A DNA stretch of 64,000 bases. Source: JAWWOL01 sp033851545 (GTDB lineage Bacteria > Actinomycetota > Actinomycetes > JAWWOL01). The translations under genes and the position numbers were made by a program. Position 1 is the first letter of the stretch. The number at the start of each line of letters is the position of its first letter. This document shows positions 49,957-58,495 of this stretch, one piece after another. Location: the NCBI GenBank assembly GCA_033851545.1, contig JAWWOO010000004.1:62001-126000 (forward strand), read 5' to 3'. The notes under the pieces are model-generated. The model saw nothing but the letters and a program-made list of their open reading frames with translations. It had not been told where the DNA came from and did no database searches.

Positions 49957-51822
49957 TTAGAAAGCGACCTTCGTCGTCACGACGTCCTGCTGGTTGGCCC
50001 GCAGCCCGTTGAAGTTGACCCCGTAGAACCAGTTCACGGTCTGCGTGTTGTTCGTATCCGTCCACAGCGGGTGCGCGACGTTGTCCGAGCCGATCGCCAC
50101 CTGCGTGTAGTCACCGATGAAGCCGCCCCGGAACATGTACCGGGTGTTGATCGGCAGAGCGGTCGCGGTCGTAACAGGTCCGGTCAGGCCGGTGACCACG
50201 TAGTTCTGCTTCTCGTTGTGGATGTACGGCCCGACCTGCTGGCAGTGGATGCTGGCCGCGGGGTCGAACGTCGTGCAGGTCTGCCAGGGCGACAGCACAT
50301 TGCCGACGTACGAGGAGAGCACGACCTTGCCGCTCGGCGACACGGCCACCGAGGAGAAGACCGAGTCGGCGACCCCGGGGTTGGCGGGGGCGTTGAGCGT
50401 GCTGCCGTCTGGCTGGGTGACCGGGTAGCCGGTGGGAACCCGGGCCACGTCGGTGCCCGGAACGGCAACCGGCGTCGACCAGGTGGCGCCCCCGTCGGTG
50501 GAGATGCTGGAAACCGCCTGGGCGTGGCAACCGGCCGGCTCGGTGCCGGCGAACGCACAGAAGTTGGCCACCGAGTAGACGCCGCCCCAGCTGTCCTTCA
50601 TCGACGACGACCAGGTCGCGTACAGGGCTCCGGTCGTGGCGCTGATGTCGGCCATCGGGAAGCTGTTCACCCGGAACGCGGTGTTCTTGGGCGAGCCGAT
50701 CTCCTGCAGCGGCGCCACCACTACCGGCTTGCTCCAGGTGCTGCCGCCGTCGGTGGACTTCACCATGTACGTGGAGTCCAGCGCCGACTTGCGGGTGGCC
50801 CCGTCCCAGAAGACGTAGACGGTCCCGTCCGGGCCGACCACCGGGTGCGATCCCTGCCCGTACAGCACGTTGCCGACGATGGACTTCGGCGTGCTGAACG
50901 TCGCGCCGCCGTCGCTGGAGTGCGCCTCGAAGATCGGGGACTGCACGTAGGCCCCGGTCTGCGCGGAGAACACGAACCTGGTGAACGTCACGTAGACCCG
51001 GTCACGGTAGGGGCTCGCCGCAAAGTGGTCGGCGGCGATCCACTCCTTGTCGTTGAAGACGGCCGGCGAGGTGGTCGGATTGATGAACGTGGGCTGGCTC
51101 CACGACAATGCGCCGGCGCCGCTGAAGCTGCCGCGGCTGACCGTCACCGTGTTCGGTGCGCTGGTGCGGTTGAAGCCGAGTCCGGCGTAGTAGACGTGCC
51201 CGCGGCTGTCGAAGGCCAGGGCCGGGTCACCGCCGGCGTCGTACGGGCCACCGGTAAGGTGCTCGACACCGGGGATCAGCGTGCCGATGTGGCTGGGGTC
51301 TGAGCTGTTACAACACCACGTGGTCCCGCCGTCGTTGGAGAAGTAGGTGCCGGAGTAACCGTCGCCGAGGGCACTGCACGGAGTGCCACTGACGGTGCAG
51401 CTCCACGTACGGGTCACGTAGTCGTTGGCGGACCCGACGACGCGGGCCGGATTGTTGGGGTCGACCGCGATCGCCGTCTCGTTCTGGGGAGCGGCTGCGG
51501 TGTCCTGGTTGACCGTGACGTCGGGCGGCAGCACGCTCGAGCCGGCACCGCCGTTGGTGATCGTTGCGCCGTCAGGGGCGAGCACGTCGGCTGCCGTGGT
51601 GGCCTCTGCCTCCTCCTCGATGAAGGCCGAGAAGCGGATGTTCAGTCCGGCGGTGCCGTTGACCGAGGCCACTTTGGCTTTGAGGGTCGAGAGGTCGGTC
51701 GATGCGCTCGACGAGCCGGCAGCCGCGTTCCCGGCTCCAGCTCCGGCGAATGCCACCAGGGGCAAAGCCAGGGTCATTGCGGACACGAGCGCCAGCGATC
51801 GGATCCGGGTTAACGGGGGCAT
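49957..51822 (-). CDS. Secreted sialidase-like beta-propeller protein
   Basis: This protein of about 621 residues starts with a signal peptide (about 1-35, ALPLVAFAGAGAGNAAA). A propeller with at least four Asp-boxes follows: SNDGGTTW, SSDGGATF, STDGGSTW and STDGGATW. Such boxes mark sialidase/BNR propellers. I do not see the Arg triad needed for sialidase activity with confidence, so this may be another glycosidase, a lyase or a binding protein. A Cys pair in TWCCNSSD may be a disulfide. ATG 51822 has AGAGGACG upstream. It stands on the same strand as the GH64 gene, 200 bases upstream, with its own terminator. Confidence 0.82.
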   Translation of the reverse strand: MPPLTRIRSLALVSAMTLALPLVAFAGAGAGNAAAGSSSASTDLSTLKAKVASVNGTAGLNIRFSAFIEEEAEATTAADVLAPDGATITNGGAGSSVLPPDVTVNQDTAAAPQNETAIAVDPNNPARVVGSANDYVTRTWSCTVSGTPCSALGDGYSGTYFSNDGGTTWCCNSSDPSHIGTLIPGVEHLTGGPYDAGGDPALAFDSRGHVYYAGLGFNRTSAPNTVTVSRGSFSGAGALSWSQPTFINPTTSPAVFNDKEWIAADHFAASPYRDRVYVTFTRFVFSAQTGAYVQSPIFEAHSSDGGATFSTPKSIVGNVLYGQGSHPVVGPDGTVYVFWDGATRKSALDSTYMVKSTDGGSTWSKPVVVAPLQEIGSPKNTAFRVNSFPMADISATTGALYATWSSSMKDSWGGVYSVANFCAFAGTEPAGCHAQAVSSISTDGGATWSTPVAVPGTDVARVPTGYPVTQPDGSTLNAPANPGVADSVFSSVAVSPSGKVVLSSYVGNVLSPWQTCTTFDPAASIHCQQVGPYIHNEKQNYVVTGLTGPVTTATALPINTRYMFRGGFIGDYTQVAIGSDNVAHPLWTDTNNTQTVNWFYGVNFNGLRANQQDVVTTKVAF

Positions 51823-52113
51823 GCGTCGTCCTCTCTGAGGCGGCCGCGCCGGGAGTCGGCACGGCCAGATATCGGACGTTAGCCACATACAGGGCCAAGC
51901 GGAAGGACCTGGAACCGACTCTTAGGCAAGATCTCGGTGCCCAATTCCGCGCCCTGCCGACACCGTCCGGCGGCGTCATCTGCCGGTGACCCAGCCGTCA
52001 CAAGTGCGTTACTCCGGTTGACTCCGCTTCACTCTGGTGTGGACTTCGCCCGGTTGTGCTGCGAAAGTGCCGAGAGCGGCTTCCGGCCGCTTTTGTCCGC
52101 CTTGGAGGTCGCC

Positions 52114-53289
52114 TTGTCCCGCCGTCCCTTCCTGACCGCACTGAGCACACTGGCCCTGGTCACATCGACGCTCGTCGCCGGCGCCGTGCCGGCCGGCGCG
52201 GCCGCGTCCCCGACCGGAGCAGCGCACCGAGCCGCACGGGTGTGCGCCGCAGCGCCGGCGGGTTACGCAGCCTGCGCCTCCCGCGTGGTGGCCGACGCCG
52301 CCGGCAAACCCATCGCGCACGCGACCCCGGCCGGCTACGGGCCGTCGGACATCCGGTCCGCGTACGCCCTCACCGGAAAGAGCAGCGGAGGCCGGACGGT
52401 CGCGATCGTCGATGCCTACGACGATCCGACGGCAGAGTCCGACCTGTCGGCCTATCGGGCCCAGTTCGGCCTGACGGCCTGCACGACGGCGAACGGCTGC
52501 TTCCGCAAGGTCAACCAGTCCGGCGGCAGCACACCGCCGCGGACCAACGGCGGCTGGGCGCAGGAGATCTCGCTCGACCTCGACATGGTGTCGGCAACCT
52601 GTCCGGACTGCCACATCCTGCTGGTGGAGGCGAGCTCCGCGTCCTTTGCCAACCTCGGTACGGCCGTCAACACCGCGGCCAGGCTGGGCGCCTCGGCCAT
52701 CTCGAACAGCTACGGCGGGAGCGACTCGTCCGCGCTCAGTGCGTACAACCACCCGGGAATTGCGGTGACCGCCTCCACCGGTGACGCAGGTTACGGCGTC
52801 GAGTCACCCGCCTCGTTCGGCACGGTCGTCGCGGTGGGGGGCACCTCGCTGACTCGCGCCGGCACCACGCGCGGCTGGTCGGAGTCGGCCTGGAGTGGCG
52901 CGGGCAGCGGGTGCTCGACCTTGAACGCCAGGCCCTCGTGGCAGACCTCGGTCACCAGCTGCTCCGGCAAGGCCAACGCGGACGTCTCGGCCGTTGCCGA
53001 CCCGAACACCGGTGTCGCGGTCTACGACTCGACCTCGTACAAGGGTGCCCGAGGATGGATGGTCTTCGGCGGCACGAGCGTGTCCTCGCCGATCGTGGGG
53101 TCCGTCTACGCCCTGTCGGGCAACACCGCCGGCTATCCCGCCTCGTACACCTGGGGACACGCGTCGGGCCTGTTCGACGTGACCTCCGGCTCGAACGGCA
53201 GCTGCCCAACGGCAGTGTGGTGCAAGGCCGGCGTCGGGTGGGACGGGCCGACCGGGCTGGGGACACCCAACGGCACGACGGCATTCTGA
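52114..53289 (+). CDS. Secreted S53-type (sedolisin-like) serine peptidase
   Basis: This protein of about 391 residues starts with a signal peptide (RRPFLTALSTLALVTSTLVA). A short pro-region ends near TPAGYGPSDIRSAYAL. The sedolisin domain then has EISLD (Glu151, Asp155), STGDAGYG (oxyanion Asp224) and GGTSVSSP (Ser322). The pro-part is far shorter than the about 180 residues of kumamolisin. The start is TTG 52114, supported by GGAGG seven bases upstream and by the signal peptide that begins there. No in-frame ATG or GTG is better placed. It likely digests protein outside the cell, together with the neighbouring secreted enzymes. Confidence 0.85.
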   Translation: MSRRPFLTALSTLALVTSTLVAGAVPAGAAASPTGAAHRAARVCAAAPAGYAACASRVVADAAGKPIAHATPAGYGPSDIRSAYALTGKSSGGRTVAIVDAYDDPTAESDLSAYRAQFGLTACTTANGCFRKVNQSGGSTPPRTNGGWAQEISLDLDMVSATCPDCHILLVEASSASFANLGTAVNTAARLGASAISNSYGGSDSSALSAYNHPGIAVTASTGDAGYGVESPASFGTVVAVGGTSLTRAGTTRGWSESAWSGAGSGCSTLNARPSWQTSVTSCSGKANADVSAVADPNTGVAVYDSTSYKGARGWMVFGGTSVSSPIVGSVYALSGNTAGYPASYTWGHASGLFDVTSGSNGSCPTAVWCKAGVGWDGPTGLGTPNGTTAF

Positions 53290-53305
53290 TCCGGACGCCG
53301 CTGGG

Positions 53306-53785
53306 TCAGAGCTCCACAGCGCTCTCGAGGTGGACGATCGCGTCGAGGTCCCGGGTGGCGTCCGCGAGGCCACCCGGGGTGTGGGTCAGCCAGTGCTCGA
53401 GACCGGCGACCATGGCGTCGACGTGGGCATAGCGGCCCTGGTCGTCGCTGAGGTCGATCTCGTAGACGCCGTCCATAAACGCGTGCCAGCTCGCGTTGGC
53501 CACGACGGTCTCGGCGTTCGCCTGCTCGGCGTGATTCTCGTAGTGCAGGCCGAGCGCCAGGATCTCCTCGAACGCCAGCAGCACGTGCTCGTACGTCATC
53601 GGAGTGAACATCCTCGGGCGAAGCAGCCCGTCGTCGACCGGCAGCTGCAGGGTCTCCCGTACGGCCCGGTGCCAGGCTTTGGGCGCCTCGCCGCCCTCGT
53701 AGCAGACGCCGATCCAGACCAGGCAGTCCCGCAGCACCTCGTGGCGCCGGGTGGTGGTCGGCAGGCCGGTACGGAACTCGGTCAT
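53306..53785 (-). CDS. Protein of unknown function (159 aa)
   Basis: This soluble acidic protein of 159 residues is mostly helical, with VLRDCLVWIGVCYEGGEAPK, FTPMTYEHVLLAFEEILALG and NASWHAFMDGVYEIDLSDDQ. I recognise no family. ATG 53785 has GGAGAGC upstream. It is convergent with the S53 gene and divergent from the GAF-PAS-GGDEF-EAL gene, 105 bases away. Codon use with GC-rich third positions supports that it is real. Confidence 0.7.
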   Translation of the reverse strand: MTEFRTGLPTTTRRHEVLRDCLVWIGVCYEGGEAPKAWHRAVRETLQLPVDDGLLRPRMFTPMTYEHVLLAFEEILALGLHYENHAEQANAETVVANASWHAFMDGVYEIDLSDDQGRYAHVDAMVAGLEHWLTHTPGGLADATRDLDAIVHLESAVEL

Positions 53786-53890
53786 CGTGCTGCTCTCCAT
53801 CCGTGCAGTCGTGCTGGCAGGGCCAAGGGGCGGCGACGATCCGACGTCGCCGTGTATCTGTCGGCAGAGCGGCGCGGCCCGTGAGCGGTC

Positions 53891-56137
53891 GTGCCAGCAG
53901 ATTTGCGAAGCGCCCCGGCTGCGGACGGCCGCCCCCGTACAGTCGAAGTGTGGCGAAGACACACAACCGCAGAGACGCCCGCCTTGGCTGAGATCAATCT
54001 GGCCGAGACGCTTCAGCTGGTGGCCGACACGATTGTCGAGTCGCTCGGCTTCGACGTCGCGGTGATCAACCTGCTCGACGACGACCGCCAGGCGATGGTG
54101 GTGGCAGCGGTGACGGGGCCCGAGGAGCTTCGCGCCACGCTGCTGCACCGCCGCCAAGGGCTGAAGGGCTGGGCGCAGCTGCTGGCGGCCAGCGAGCCGT
54201 GGGGCAGGCTGCGGTTCCTCGACCACGCCAAGTCGACCGTCGATCCGGCGGACATCCTGTCCTGGATCCCGGACCTGCCGATCAGTGACGACCCCAACGC
54301 CTGGCACCCCGAGGACTCCCTGTTCGCGCCGCTGGAAGCGCCGGACGGCCGCCAGCTCGGCATGCTGTCCGTCGACGTGCCCCGGGACGGTCTGCGGCCG
54401 GACGCGTCGACCCGCCACGCGCTTGAGGCGTTGGCCGTCACCGCCTCGCTCGCCATCCAGCACGCGACCCTGGCGGCGGAGAGCCGACGGGTCAGCGCGC
54501 GGTTCCGGGCGGTGTTCGACGCCAGTCCGATCCCGGTCGGCCTGCTGGGCGCGGACCGGTGCGTCGTCAGCCTGAACGACGCCTTCTGCCGGTTCCTGGC
54601 CCGGCCCCGGGAGGACGTGGTCGGCCACAACCCGCTGGAGTTCACCCACCCGGACGACGTGGGCTCGGGTCTGGCCATCCTGCACGCGATGCGGTCGGAC
54701 TGCAGCGACGCGGCGGACGCGGCGCCGGTCGAGAAGCGCTACCTCCTGCCGGACGGCTCGGTCGTCTGGGCCCGGCTGCACCTGGCAGCCCTCCGCAGCC
54801 CTGACGAACCCGACATGCTGATCTCCCAGCTGGAGGACATCACCGACCGCAAGCGGGCCGAGGCGCGGCTCCTCCAGCAGGCGCACTTCGACACCCTGAC
54901 GGGACTGCCGAACCGGGCCAACTCGATGCGCCGGCTGCGCGCGGCCCTGGAGGCCGATATCGAGGCCGGGACGCTGACAGCGGTCTTCTTCTGCGACGTG
55001 GACCGGCTCAAGCTGGTCAACGACGCGCACGGCCACGCGGTCGGGGACGCCTACCTCCAGGAGATTGCCCGCCGGATCCAGGCCACCGTCCGCAGCGATG
55101 ACACCGTGGGCCGCCTCGGCGGGGACGAGTTCGTCGTGGTGCTGCCCGCTGTCGGCAGCCCGACCGAGGCGCTCGGTCTCGCCGGCCGGGTGATCGACGC
55201 CGTACGACAGCCGTTGCGGCTGGGCGGCGAGGGCTTCAGCCCGTCGGTGTCCCTGGGCATCGCCTACGCCGCCGGTGCCAGCAGCACACCCGACGAGATG
55301 CTCGCCCAGGCCGACACGGCCATGTACCGCGCCAAGACGGAGGACCGCGGGTCCTGGCGCGTTCACGACACCGCCGTCAAGAACTCCGCCGTCAGCCAGC
55401 TGCAGCTCCGCAGCGACGTGGCCGCCGCGCTGGAGCTGGAGCAGTTCGTCCTGCACTACCAGCCCATCGTGCGACTCTCCGACCGCAAGGTCATGGGGTA
55501 CGAGGCCCTGCTGCGCTGGCAGCATCCGACCCGCGGATTGCTTGCCCCCGCGGCATTTCTCGACGTCATCCTCGACAGCGAGTACGAGACGCCGGTCACC
55601 GACTGGGTGCTGCGACAGGCGTGCCGGGACGCTGCCCGCCGACCGAGGGACCAGCGCCGGGTCAACGTGAACGTCAGCTCGATCCAGGTCGGCCGGCGCG
55701 ACCTGCCCGATCTCGTACTGGCCTGCCTCCGTGACAGTGGGCTCGAGGCCGGCGACCTGGTCCTCGAGCTCACCGAGGACCGGCTGCTGTCCCGGCCGGA
55801 CGGCGCCGAGCTGCTGGACCGGCTACGCAGCCTCGGGGTGTCCATCGCCATCGACGACTTCGGCACCGGTTACGCCGGTTTGCAGTACCTGCAACGGTTT
55901 CCGCACATCAACATCATCAAGCTGGACCGCAGCTTCATCGCCGGGCTGTGGCAGGACGAGGTGAGTGAGCACATCGTGCGGGGCGTCGTCGACATCGCCC
56001 ACAGCTGCGGGCTGACGATGGTCGTCGAAGGGGTCGAGACGGCAGAGCAGGCCGAGTTCGTCAGACAGTTGGGGGCGGATGCCGCTCAGGGCTACTACTT
56101 CGGCCGGCCGGAGCCGTACGCGGAGCTGCACGAGTAA
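53891..56137 (+). CDS. GAF-PAS-GGDEF-EAL protein (c-di-GMP turnover)
   Basis: This is a soluble protein of up to 748 residues. Domains in order are GAF (about 30-195; LVADTIVESLGFDVAVINLL), PAS (about 200-315; FDASPIPVGLLGADRCVVSL), GGDEF (TLTGLPNRANS, CDVDRLKLVNDAHGHAVGD, intact GGDEF near 410) and EAL (YEALLRWQHP near 537, IDDFGTGYAGLQYLQ, KLDRSF, VEGVET). Both catalytic motifs look intact. GAF and PAS would sense a small ligand, redox state or light. The start is uncertain: GTG 53891, GTG 53947 and TTG 53984 are possible, and none has a clear ribosome site. It is the second c-di-GMP protein in the window. Confidence 0.93.
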   Translation: MPADLRSAPAADGRPRTVEVWRRHTTAETPALAEINLAETLQLVADTIVESLGFDVAVINLLDDDRQAMVVAAVTGPEELRATLLHRRQGLKGWAQLLAASEPWGRLRFLDHAKSTVDPADILSWIPDLPISDDPNAWHPEDSLFAPLEAPDGRQLGMLSVDVPRDGLRPDASTRHALEALAVTASLAIQHATLAAESRRVSARFRAVFDASPIPVGLLGADRCVVSLNDAFCRFLARPREDVVGHNPLEFTHPDDVGSGLAILHAMRSDCSDAADAAPVEKRYLLPDGSVVWARLHLAALRSPDEPDMLISQLEDITDRKRAEARLLQQAHFDTLTGLPNRANSMRRLRAALEADIEAGTLTAVFFCDVDRLKLVNDAHGHAVGDAYLQEIARRIQATVRSDDTVGRLGGDEFVVVLPAVGSPTEALGLAGRVIDAVRQPLRLGGEGFSPSVSLGIAYAAGASSTPDEMLAQADTAMYRAKTEDRGSWRVHDTAVKNSAVSQLQLRSDVAAALELEQFVLHYQPIVRLSDRKVMGYEALLRWQHPTRGLLAPAAFLDVILDSEYETPVTDWVLRQACRDAARRPRDQRRVNVNVSSIQVGRRDLPDLVLACLRDSGLEAGDLVLELTEDRLLSRPDGAELLDRLRSLGVSIAIDDFGTGYAGLQYLQRFPHINIIKLDRSFIAGLWQDEVSEHIVRGVVDIAHSCGLTMVVEGVETAEQAEFVRQLGADAAQGYYFGRPEPYAELHE

Positions 56138-56183
56138 TCCGCCCCACGCCACCCCCTTCTGCGCTCCTCGTACCAGGGCCGCG

Positions 56184-56696
56184 TCAGCCGCCGTTGTGGC
56201 TGACCGCCCGCAACGACGTGACCTTGTTCGGCGCCGGCTCGCCCGGCAGATGCAGATAGCTCTCCAAACCGTGAACGCCGGCAACCCGGCAGGCGATCTG
56301 TTCGGCCAGCTCCATCTCCTGGCGCGTGCTCACCTGACCGCGCAGCACCGCTGTCCGCTCGCTGACCTCGATGCTGACGTCACCCATCGCGATGCCGGCA
56401 GCGCGTAGCGCTTGATGGATCAACTGCTTGACGTCCACGTCATCGGTCGGGTACGGGACGCCACCGCCGATCGCGCGACGGGCGGCGCCGCGGAGCCGGC
56501 CCCGCTGGTAGCGCGCCTGCGCGCCGACGCGCCGCGCCTGGTGACGGGCCCGTGAGGCGGCCTGGTCGGCGAGCTTGCGGCGGCGTGCCTTGCCCCGGTC
56601 GGGATCGAACAAATAGCTGAGGCCAGCGCCGACCGCCGCCGCCACCGGTGCAGTGACCGCCGCGGTGACCTTGATGCTGCGGGTCCGAATGTTCAT
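56184..56696 (-). CDS. BON-domain protein
   Basis: This 170-residue protein has an N-terminal hydrophobic Ala/Val segment (about 8-28) and then LFDPDRGKARRRKLADQAA, a motif common in YtxH-like actinobacterial proteins. A long basic helix follows. The C-terminal BON domain (about 90-150) shows DVKQLIHQALRAAG, VSIEVSERTAVLRGQV and AEQIACRVAGVHGLESYLHL. BON domains bind membranes or lipids and are often induced by stress. ATG 56696 is clear. It is convergent with the GGDEF-EAL gene. Confidence 0.88.
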   Translation of the reverse strand: MNIRTRSIKVTAAVTAPVAAAVGAGLSYLFDPDRGKARRRKLADQAASRARHQARRVGAQARYQRGRLRGAARRAIGGGVPYPTDDVDVKQLIHQALRAAGIAMGDVSIEVSERTAVLRGQVSTRQEMELAEQIACRVAGVHGLESYLHLPGEPAPNKVTSLRAVSHNGG

Positions 56697-56892
56697 GGCT
56701 GTCTTCCCTGTGCGTTTCTTGGCGAAGGCGAACTCCTGCTCCTGACGTCAGCGAGTTCGGAACACTCGCCTCCTACCCCGGTTCGGGCTTCGAAAAGCGG
56801 TCATCGGCCGGTACGGGGTGCGTGGTGCCCGCGACACTGGGGCGACTACCGGCCCCGATTCCCCCTTCGCTCAGGACCCCCTGTCCCGCGTG

Positions 56893-56925
56893 TCTGCGTT
56901 GCCCGCGATCTACGGGCAACGCAGA
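56893..56925. repeat. Dispersed hairpin repeat, copy 3
   Basis: A 13-bp perfect stem (56893-56905 with 56913-56925) has the same loop CGATCTA and the same core as the copies at 15217 and 15294. It lies between the BON gene and the alpha/beta hydrolase gene, downstream of the latter. Confidence 0.85.
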
Positions 56926-56982
56926 GCCGTCGCAAAGGCGTACCCCGGAAGGGAGCGGGAGGGGCGAGATCAGCCGGGCCGT

Positions 56983-57663
56983 TCAGCCGGAATCCCGATC
57001 GGCAAGGCCGAGGAGGTGGCGGGCGAACCAGCCGGCGGCGAGCTCCGAGGCTGTCTCCAGCGTGCCCGGCTCCTCGAACAGGTGAGTGGCACCGTCGACC
57101 ACCTCGAGCCGGTGTTCGCAGTGCATCCGGCGACTGGCCCGCTCATTGAGCTCGAGCACCTCACGGTCGCGGCCGCCCACGATCAGCAACGTCGGCGCGG
57201 TCACCAGCGGCAACGCGTCTCCGGCAAGATCCGGGCGACCACCCCGGGAGACGATCGCGGCGATCCGGTCGCCTTGACGGGCCGCGGCGACCAGGGCGGC
57301 GGCAGCACCGGTACTGGCGCCGAAGTAGCCGATCACCTCGGGTCGCGGCTCGGGTCGGGCGTCGAGCCAGCCCACGGCGCCGACAAGCCTGTCGGCCAGC
57401 CGGTCGACGTCGAACCGCAACCGGCCACCGCCTCGTTCGAGGGCGTCCTCGGCCTCGGTGAGCAGGTCGAGCAGCAGCGTGCCGAACCCGTCGGCGTGCA
57501 GGCGACGCGCGACGGCCTGGTTGCGCGGGCTGTGCCGGCTGCTGCCGCTGCCGTGCGCGAAGACCACGAGCGGGCCACGCGGCGCGACAACGGCCAAGTC
57601 GGCACCGAGCCTGCCGACAGCGGGTAGGTCGATCTCGACTGCGTCGACATGCACTGTGCTCAT
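56983..57663 (-). CDS. Alpha/beta hydrolase (dienelactone hydrolase-like)
   Basis: This 226-residue hydrolase has Ser in GASTGAAAAL, Asp in GGRDREVL and His in DGATHLFEE, the full triad. The early FAHGSGSSRHSPRNQAVARR supplies the oxyanion hole. Proteins of this kind are often fused or linked to phosphoribosyltransferases in actinomycetes. Here it stands alone. ATG 57663 has GGAGGA upstream. It follows the DUF6343 gene by 18 bases on the same strand, so the two are likely cotranscribed. Confidence 0.9.
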   Translation of the reverse strand: MSTVHVDAVEIDLPAVGRLGADLAVVAPRGPLVVFAHGSGSSRHSPRNQAVARRLHADGFGTLLLDLLTEAEDALERGGGRLRFDVDRLADRLVGAVGWLDARPEPRPEVIGYFGASTGAAAALVAAARQGDRIAAIVSRGGRPDLAGDALPLVTAPTLLIVGGRDREVLELNERASRRMHCEHRLEVVDGATHLFEEPGTLETASELAAGWFARHLLGLADRDSG

Positions 57664-57681
57664 GGGAGTCCTCCGCCTCGG

Positions 57682-57960
57682 CTATCCCGGCTCGCCGCTG
57701 CGCTTGCGCCTGATCACCACCAGCAGGTCGACGAGAGCCACCGCGGCGAGGAACGCGAACACCGCCGCGAACCCCGGCGCGCTGACGACGGTCACGAATA
57801 CGGCCGCGCCGGCCCCGCAGACCAGCAGACCGAAAGCGGCCAGGATCAGCCGCAACGTCAACGCGCTGCGTGCAGGCGGCGCGCCGCCGATCCCGGCGGT
57901 CGGGTCGTGGTAGTCCTCGCGAGCGACCCCGGGGTGTGGACGCCGCGCTGCTCGGGGCAT
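57682..57960 (-). CDS. DUF6343 small membrane protein
   Basis: This 92-residue protein has a polar head (AREDYHDPTAGIGG, APPARSALTLRL) and two membrane helices (about 37-57 and 63-83), ending VIRRKRSGEPG. The pattern of ARSALxLRLxLAxFGL is that of DUF6343. The function is unknown. ATG 57960 is used. It lies directly before the alpha/beta hydrolase gene. Confidence 0.78.
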   Translation of the reverse strand: MPRAARRPHPGVAREDYHDPTAGIGGAPPARSALTLRLILAAFGLLVCGAGAAVFVTVVSAPGFAAVFAFLAAVALVDLLVVIRRKRSGEPG

Positions 57961-58036
57961 GGGCGGGTGGTTCCCGCGGACGGTTTCCGGACACCTCCGG
58001 CCAGCCCCTCCGTCGAGATATCGCCGGGTTACACCG

Positions 58037-58276
58037 TCACCCGGCCGAGAACGGCGGCACGGGCGGGTTCGGCCCCGGCTGCGGGATCGGCTCCGGTTCC
58101 GGCTCCGGCGGGGTGAGCGGCTCCGGCGGGGTCAGCGGCTCCGGTTGCGGCTGGTAGGGCGGCGCGGGCGTCGGAGGCTGATCCGGCGGCACCGGGTCCG
58201 GCCGTACGGGGATTGGTGGTTCCAGAGGCGGTGCCGTTGCCGTCGCGTGCGAGAGGGTTTGAAGAGACTTGTCCAT
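58037..58276 (-). CDS. Small proline-rich protein (uncertain)
   Basis: This is a possible 79-residue protein with MDKSLQTLSHATATAPPLEP and then a Pro-rich body with repeats of PLTPPEP and PEPEPEPIPQ. No ribosome site is clear before ATG 58276. The opposite strand is also open and Gly-rich, so low-complexity DNA could explain both frames. I keep the minus-strand reading because its start lies in unique sequence. The function is unknown. Confidence 0.4.
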   Translation of the reverse strand: MDKSLQTLSHATATAPPLEPPIPVRPDPVPPDQPPTPAPPYQPQPEPLTPPEPLTPPEPEPEPIPQPGPNPPVPPFSAG

Positions 58277-58333
58277 GGTGAGGTGATGCCCGCCGTCGGC
58301 CCCGGAATGCTGTCTGATGCCAGGCAACCTCGG

Positions 58334-58495
58334 TCAGGTCGTCCCACCACTGCGCCGCGTCAGCAGCGTGTTGACCAGGACGGCGATGACGATCAGCGCG
58401 CCTCGTACGACATCCTGCAGGAACGAGTTGACGCCCAGGATGACCAGCCCGTTCCCGATCACCGTGATAAACAGGACGCCGACCAGCGGGTGCGG
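58334..58495 (-). pseudogene. C-terminal remnant of a sugar ABC permease (RbsC-like)
   Basis: The minus strand reads HPLVGVLFITVIGNGLVILG, then VNSFLQDVVRGALIVIAVLV and NTLLTRRSGGTT before a stop at 58334-58336. This is the last 50 or so residues of a ribose-type permease. The rest is missing: directly upstream the stop of another gene (58496) begins. The fragment has no start and cannot work. It marks a deletion or rearrangement junction. Confidence 0.8.

Noticed and set aside
57870..58157. Plus-strand Gly-rich frame over the proline-rich minus-strand frame
   Set aside because: It has only GSGSGG low-complexity sequence and no ribosome site; it mirrors the Pro/Glu repeats of the other strand.
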